A DNA stretch of 10,353 nt, taken from assembly GCA_029938595.1 (NCBI GenBank), contig JAOZUP010000063.1, forward strand, positions 1-10,353, read 5' to 3'. Position 1 is the stretch's first letter. The number at the start of each line of letters is the position of its first letter. The position numbers and the translations under genes are program-made. This document shows positions 7,598 through 10,353 of the stretch, one piece after another. The DNA is from Thermoanaerobaculales bacterium. GTDB lineage: Bacteria > Acidobacteriota > Thermoanaerobaculia > Thermoanaerobaculales > Sulfomarinibacteraceae. Below the pieces are notes generated by a model. That model did not search any database. It saw nothing but the letters and a program-made list of their open reading frames with translations, and was not told where the DNA came from.

Positions 7598-9040
7598 ATG
7601 AAATCTCGCACCACCGCCCGTTGGACCGGCGTCGTTTTTTTCCTCGGTGTCCTCGTCGCCGTGTCGGCGGCGACAGCCGCCACGCCGAGCCACACGGGGT
7701 ATCCGCGCCTGATGCAGGGGCCCATGGTCGGCGCTGTCGAACCGACCGAGGTCAGGATCTGGATCCGCACCAGCGGCGAGTTTCCGGTCTCGATCCAGTA
7801 CGACACGACCCCGGAGTTCGGCTCGTACCGAGAGACCAAACCGGTGACGGCGCTCAAAGCCAATGACTACACCGAGGTCATCACCATCACCGGCCTCGAA
7901 CCGGCGACCGAGTACTTCTACAGGATCACGACAGACGGGATCCCCGACCGGTACCTCAAGAAGCTCAAACCGCTGCGTTTCAAGACGGCGCCGAAGGCCG
8001 GGGCTGACGCCGACCTCCGGATCGCCTTTGGATCCGGCAGCAAATGGCAGGACGATCGCGTCCAGCCGATCTGGTCGTGGGTAGAGCACTACGACCCCGA
8101 CATCGTGTTCTGGATCGGTGACAATATCTACGGCGATGCCCTTGACCCGGACATCCTGCGCGAGGAGTACCGGCGGCAGCGCGAAGTCACTGCCCTGCAG
8201 CCGATTCTCCACAACATTTCGCACCTGGCGCTCTGGGATGACCACGATTTCGGACTCAACAACCACGACCGGACCAACCCGGTGAAGGAGGGGGCTTATA
8301 GGGCCTTTCGCGAATACTGGGCCAACCCCTCCTTTGGACTGGCGGACCTCAAGGGCATCTTCTTCAAGTACACATGGGGTAAGATCGACTTCTTCTTCCT
8401 CGACGGACGCTGGTACCGCGACCCGGACGAGGACCCCAACCATCCTGACAAGACAATGCTCGGGGCGGCGCAGCTCGAGTGGCTCGAGAAGGAGCTTGAT
8501 TCGAGCTCAGCGGTCTTCAAGGTTCTGGTGTCGGGTGGTGGGTGGAGCAAGGCGAAAGGCGAATTTGGAGATTCCTGGGCCGGTTTCCTGCACGAACGCA
8601 ATCGTCTCTTCGACTTCATCCGCGACCGGGACATCACCGGTGTGGTCCTGTTGTCCGGGGACACCCACATCGGCGAGCTCAACGTCATTTCGTGGTCCGA
8701 GAACGGCGGCTACGATTTCTACGACATGGTCAGCTCCCCGTTCGCACAGGTCACCCCCGATAGTTGGCTCGAACGGAGGCCAGAACGGCGGATTTGGCCG
8801 GTCTACTTCCAGGGCAGCAACTTCGGTCTGGTAGAGTTCTTCATGGGCGACGACCCGCGGTTGGTCTTCCAGTTGATCGACATCCACGGACGACGGGTGA
8901 GGGGGCCTTTCGAGCTCCACGCGTCGGAGCTGGTCAATGGTGTCACCTCCTGGCCTTCAAAGGTGACCAATCTTCCCAGACAGCGGCAGGAGCACTACAA
9001 CGCCGGCGAGGGTTACTATGAGATACCGGTGGAGGATTGA
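7598..9040 (+). CDS. Secreted PhoD-like metallophosphoesterase (alkaline phosphatase D family)
   Basis: 480 residues. The signal peptide (residues 1-27, cut after ATA before ATPS) exports it to the periplasm or outside. Residues about 38-130 form the N-terminal fibronectin-like beta domain of PhoD proteins (GPMVGAVEPTEVRIWIRTSG; ITGLEPATEYFYRI). The metallophosphoesterase domain follows: IAFGSGSKW at 142-150, WIGDNIYGD at 172-180, WDDHDFG at 213-219 and LLSGDTH at 351-357. These supply the Asp, Tyr, Asn/His and His residues of the metal centre. Relatives usually have a Cys in the first motif (FGSC or ASCQ); here G147 stands in its place. The family hydrolyses phosphate mono- or diesters, including teichoic-acid or phospholipid-type diesters in some members; the substrate here is unknown. 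It lies 14 bp after the barrel gene and 37 bp before a second phosphoesterase, an obvious operon. The start is fixed by AAGGAG and the signal peptide. Confidence 0.9.
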   Translation: MKSRTTARWTGVVFFLGVLVAVSAATAATPSHTGYPRLMQGPMVGAVEPTEVRIWIRTSGEFPVSIQYDTTPEFGSYRETKPVTALKANDYTEVITITGLEPATEYFYRITTDGIPDRYLKKLKPLRFKTAPKAGADADLRIAFGSGSKWQDDRVQPIWSWVEHYDPDIVFWIGDNIYGDALDPDILREEYRRQREVTALQPILHNISHLALWDDHDFGLNNHDRTNPVKEGAYRAFREYWANPSFGLADLKGIFFKYTWGKIDFFFLDGRWYRDPDEDPNHPDKTMLGAAQLEWLEKELDSSSAVFKVLVSGGGWSKAKGEFGDSWAGFLHERNRLFDFIRDRDITGVVLLSGDTHIGELNVISWSENGGYDFYDMVSSPFAQVTPDSWLERRPERRIWPVYFQGSNFGLVEFFMGDDPRLVFQLIDIHGRRVRGPFELHASELVNGVTSWPSKVTNLPRQRQEHYNAGEGYYEIPVED

Positions 9041-9065
9041 AGTTCAACTCGACTCGGTTGTGGAT

Positions 9066-9071
9066 GGAGGG
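9066..9071 (+). promoter_or_regulatory. Ribosome binding site that decides the start of the last gene
   Basis: GGAGGG lies 6 bases before ATG 9078, which opens a clean signal peptide. The in-frame ATG at 9018 would add 20 polar residues in front of that signal peptide and overlap the upstream gene. Confidence 0.7.
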
Positions 9072-9077
9072 CGCACA

Positions 9078-10259
9078 ATGACGTTTGTATCTTTGGATCG
9101 AGTGAAGCTGATTTGTATCACGGCGGTGGCCTGTGGATTGTTGCTCGCGGGGGTCTCGCCCGTGACGGCCGCGGACGAGGGTCCTGTCGATGGACTGGTG
9201 TTCATCGTTGCGGCAGACATGCGGAGATTCGCAGTCGACGGCGAGCCGCCGAAGAACTTTTCCGGTGCGTGTGAGGCGATCAAGGAGGTCGGCGCAGGGG
9301 CGTTCATGATCAGCCCAGGTGATCTCGACGTGCACCCGCCGACGGCGGTTCGGGACATGATTGACAATGTTCTCGGCGAGGACTACCCGTGGTATCCGGT
9401 GCTCGGCAATCACGACCCCGAGTCGCCGTCGACCATGAGGTATCTCCGCAAGTACAACCAGACCGTGCCCAACGTGGTCAACCGGGGTCCTGAAGGCTGC
9501 GAGACGACGACCTTCTCCTTTGACTGGGCCAACACCCACTTCGTGGTCCTCAACCAGTACTACGACGGAGCTAAGGATTGGGGTCTCGAAGGCGACGTCG
9601 TGCCGGAGCTCCTCGAGTGGTTGGAGGCCGACCTGGCCGCCAGCGCCAAGAAGCACATCTTCGTATTCGGACACGAACCGTTGATCCCGATGCCCGACAT
9701 GGACAACGGCAGGATTCGCCACCAGGGTGATTCGCTCGATGAAAATCCGGAGAACGCGTTTGCTTTCCATCAGCTACTGCTGAAACACGGGGTGGACGCG
9801 TACATCTGCGGCCACACCCACGGCACCTCGTACGCCAAAATCAACGGCCTCTGGCAGCTCGACCCAGGACATGCGCGGGGCCTCGAGGAGGCTTCTTACG
9901 CGGACCAGATGTACGCGGCGATCGGCCGCGCCATCGAAGAGGGCCGGCAGCGAGGCGTCGGTGAGGCCAACTCACTCAGACAGCTCTACCGGGACGATCC
10001 ATACCACATTGATTACTGGTTCAAATACCTGGGGTTGAAGGATCAACCGGTCATTCAGACTCTGGCCCAGTTCTACGACGAGTACAGCAACGATCCCGAA
10101 GCCCGCGACCGCTACTACGAGGCTCAAATCAAGGGTCGCGGCCAGGCCAGGTCCACGTTTCTGAGGATCATCGTCGGGTCTGATGTCACTGTCGAGATCC
10201 ACCGCGACGATGCCCACGGGGGGCCCTACACCCTGAGGAAGACGGTGTTGCTCGATTGA
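9078..10259 (+). CDS. Secreted calcineurin-like metallophosphoesterase
   Basis: 393 residues from ATG 9078. The signal peptide has its hydrophobic stretch at about 10-28 (LICITAVACGLLLAGVS) and is probably cut after PVTA at 31. Metallophosphoesterase motifs follow in order: ADMRR at 46-50, SPGDLD at 79-84, GNHDPES at 110-116, FGHEPL at 187-192 and CGHTHG at 234-239. They provide most of the two-metal site (D47, D82, N111, H189, H236, H238) and the catalytic H112. Motif I is normally D-x-H; here it is D47-M-R49. After GHTH a charged, probably helical segment (about 260-345, with YADQMYAAIGRAIEEGRQR) interrupts the fold before the last strands (TFLRIIVGSDVTVEIHR). It sits 37 bp downstream of the PhoD-like gene, so both likely act on phosphorylated substrates in the periplasm. 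The substrate cannot be told. The short overlap-style start at 9018 is rejected because it would bury the signal peptide. Confidence 0.88.
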   Translation: MTFVSLDRVKLICITAVACGLLLAGVSPVTAADEGPVDGLVFIVAADMRRFAVDGEPPKNFSGACEAIKEVGAGAFMISPGDLDVHPPTAVRDMIDNVLGEDYPWYPVLGNHDPESPSTMRYLRKYNQTVPNVVNRGPEGCETTTFSFDWANTHFVVLNQYYDGAKDWGLEGDVVPELLEWLEADLAASAKKHIFVFGHEPLIPMPDMDNGRIRHQGDSLDENPENAFAFHQLLLKHGVDAYICGHTHGTSYAKINGLWQLDPGHARGLEEASYADQMYAAIGRAIEEGRQRGVGEANSLRQLYRDDPYHIDYWFKYLGLKDQPVIQTLAQFYDEYSNDPEARDRYYEAQIKGRGQARSTFLRIIVGSDVTVEIHRDDAHGGPYTLRKTVLLD

Positions 10260-10285
10260 CAGGACCGATCGAGGCTACCGCGACG

Positions 10286-10353
10286 TGTCACGGCGTAGCG
10301 CGCCCTGTCACGGCGTAGCCCGCAGTGCGAAGCCGGAAGTGCGAAGCCGGAAG
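10286..10353. repeat. Short tandem repeats after the last gene (cut by window end)
   Basis: TGTCACGGCGTAGC occurs at 10286-10299 and 10306-10319 (period 20). AGTGCGAAGCCGGA occurs at 10324-10337 and 10338-10351 (period 14) and appears to continue beyond the window. The array starts 26 bp after the final stop codon. No T-run terminator is visible. Confidence 0.8.

Noticed and set aside
7505..8443. 312-codon - strand reading frame opposite the PhoD-like gene
   Set aside because: It is a mirror of a well-supported secreted enzyme, with low-complexity Val/Arg/Glu composition.
9018..9077. 20-codon N-terminal extension of the last phosphoesterase
   Set aside because: It would put polar residues in front of a clean signal peptide. 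GGAGGG is well spaced for ATG 9078.
10286..10353. Start of a CRISPR array
   Set aside because: Units of 14-20 bases follow each other with little or no spacer, unlike CRISPR repeats and spacers, and no cas gene is present.

Overview
The window is GC-rich bacterial chromosome with eight complete genes and one gene tail, all on the + strand. The genes are tightly packed with short gaps or overlaps and clear purine-rich ribosome binding sites, and three of them use GTG starts. The secreted proteins have classical signal peptides, and one is an outer-membrane barrel with a C-terminal aromatic residue, so the host is a Gram-negative (diderm) bacterium. The CBM9/DUF5916 barrel, PPi-type phosphofructokinase, LarA-type racemase and palindrome-rich intergenic repeats would fit an uncultured Acidobacteriota-like lineage. 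That placement is an inference with low confidence.

Left block (1-3773): the tail of a short-chain dehydrogenase, a HAD-superfamily hydrolase, a LarA-family nickel-pincer racemase/epimerase, and a full-length decarboxylating 6-phosphogluconate dehydrogenase. They look like one operon (gap of 30 bp, overlap of 13 bp, gap of 25 bp). The SDR tail resembles gluconate/mannonate oxidoreductases and the last enzyme handles 6-phosphogluconate. The LarA homologue may therefore be a sugar-acid C2 epimerase (for example gluconate/mannonate) rather than a lactate racemase. No kinase and no larB/C/E cofactor genes lie in the window.

Middle gap (3774-4237): 464 bp without a credible gene. It starts with a heptanucleotide tandem repeat. 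A cluster of hairpins follows, in which stems vary while the short loops (GTCA/GTGA or TTC/GAA) stay the same, and several modules are duplicated in inverted orientation. Short inverted copies of the heptad sequence lie at both ends. It looks like a composite REP- or MITE-like repeat island.

Right block (4238-10259): a PPi-dependent-type phosphofructokinase overlaps by 8 bp a secreted CBM9-like/DUF5916 outer-membrane barrel protein. A PhoD-like phosphoesterase and a calcineurin-like metallophosphoesterase follow, both with signal peptides. The last three genes form a cell-envelope module that may process phosphorylated or sugar-linked substrates outside the cytoplasm. Both phosphoesterases have altered first metal-site motifs. 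The window ends in another short tandem-repeat tract (10286-10353).

The most useful leads are the probable nickel-dependent sugar-acid epimerase cluster, the palindrome island, and the paired secreted phosphoesterases with noncanonical motif I residues.
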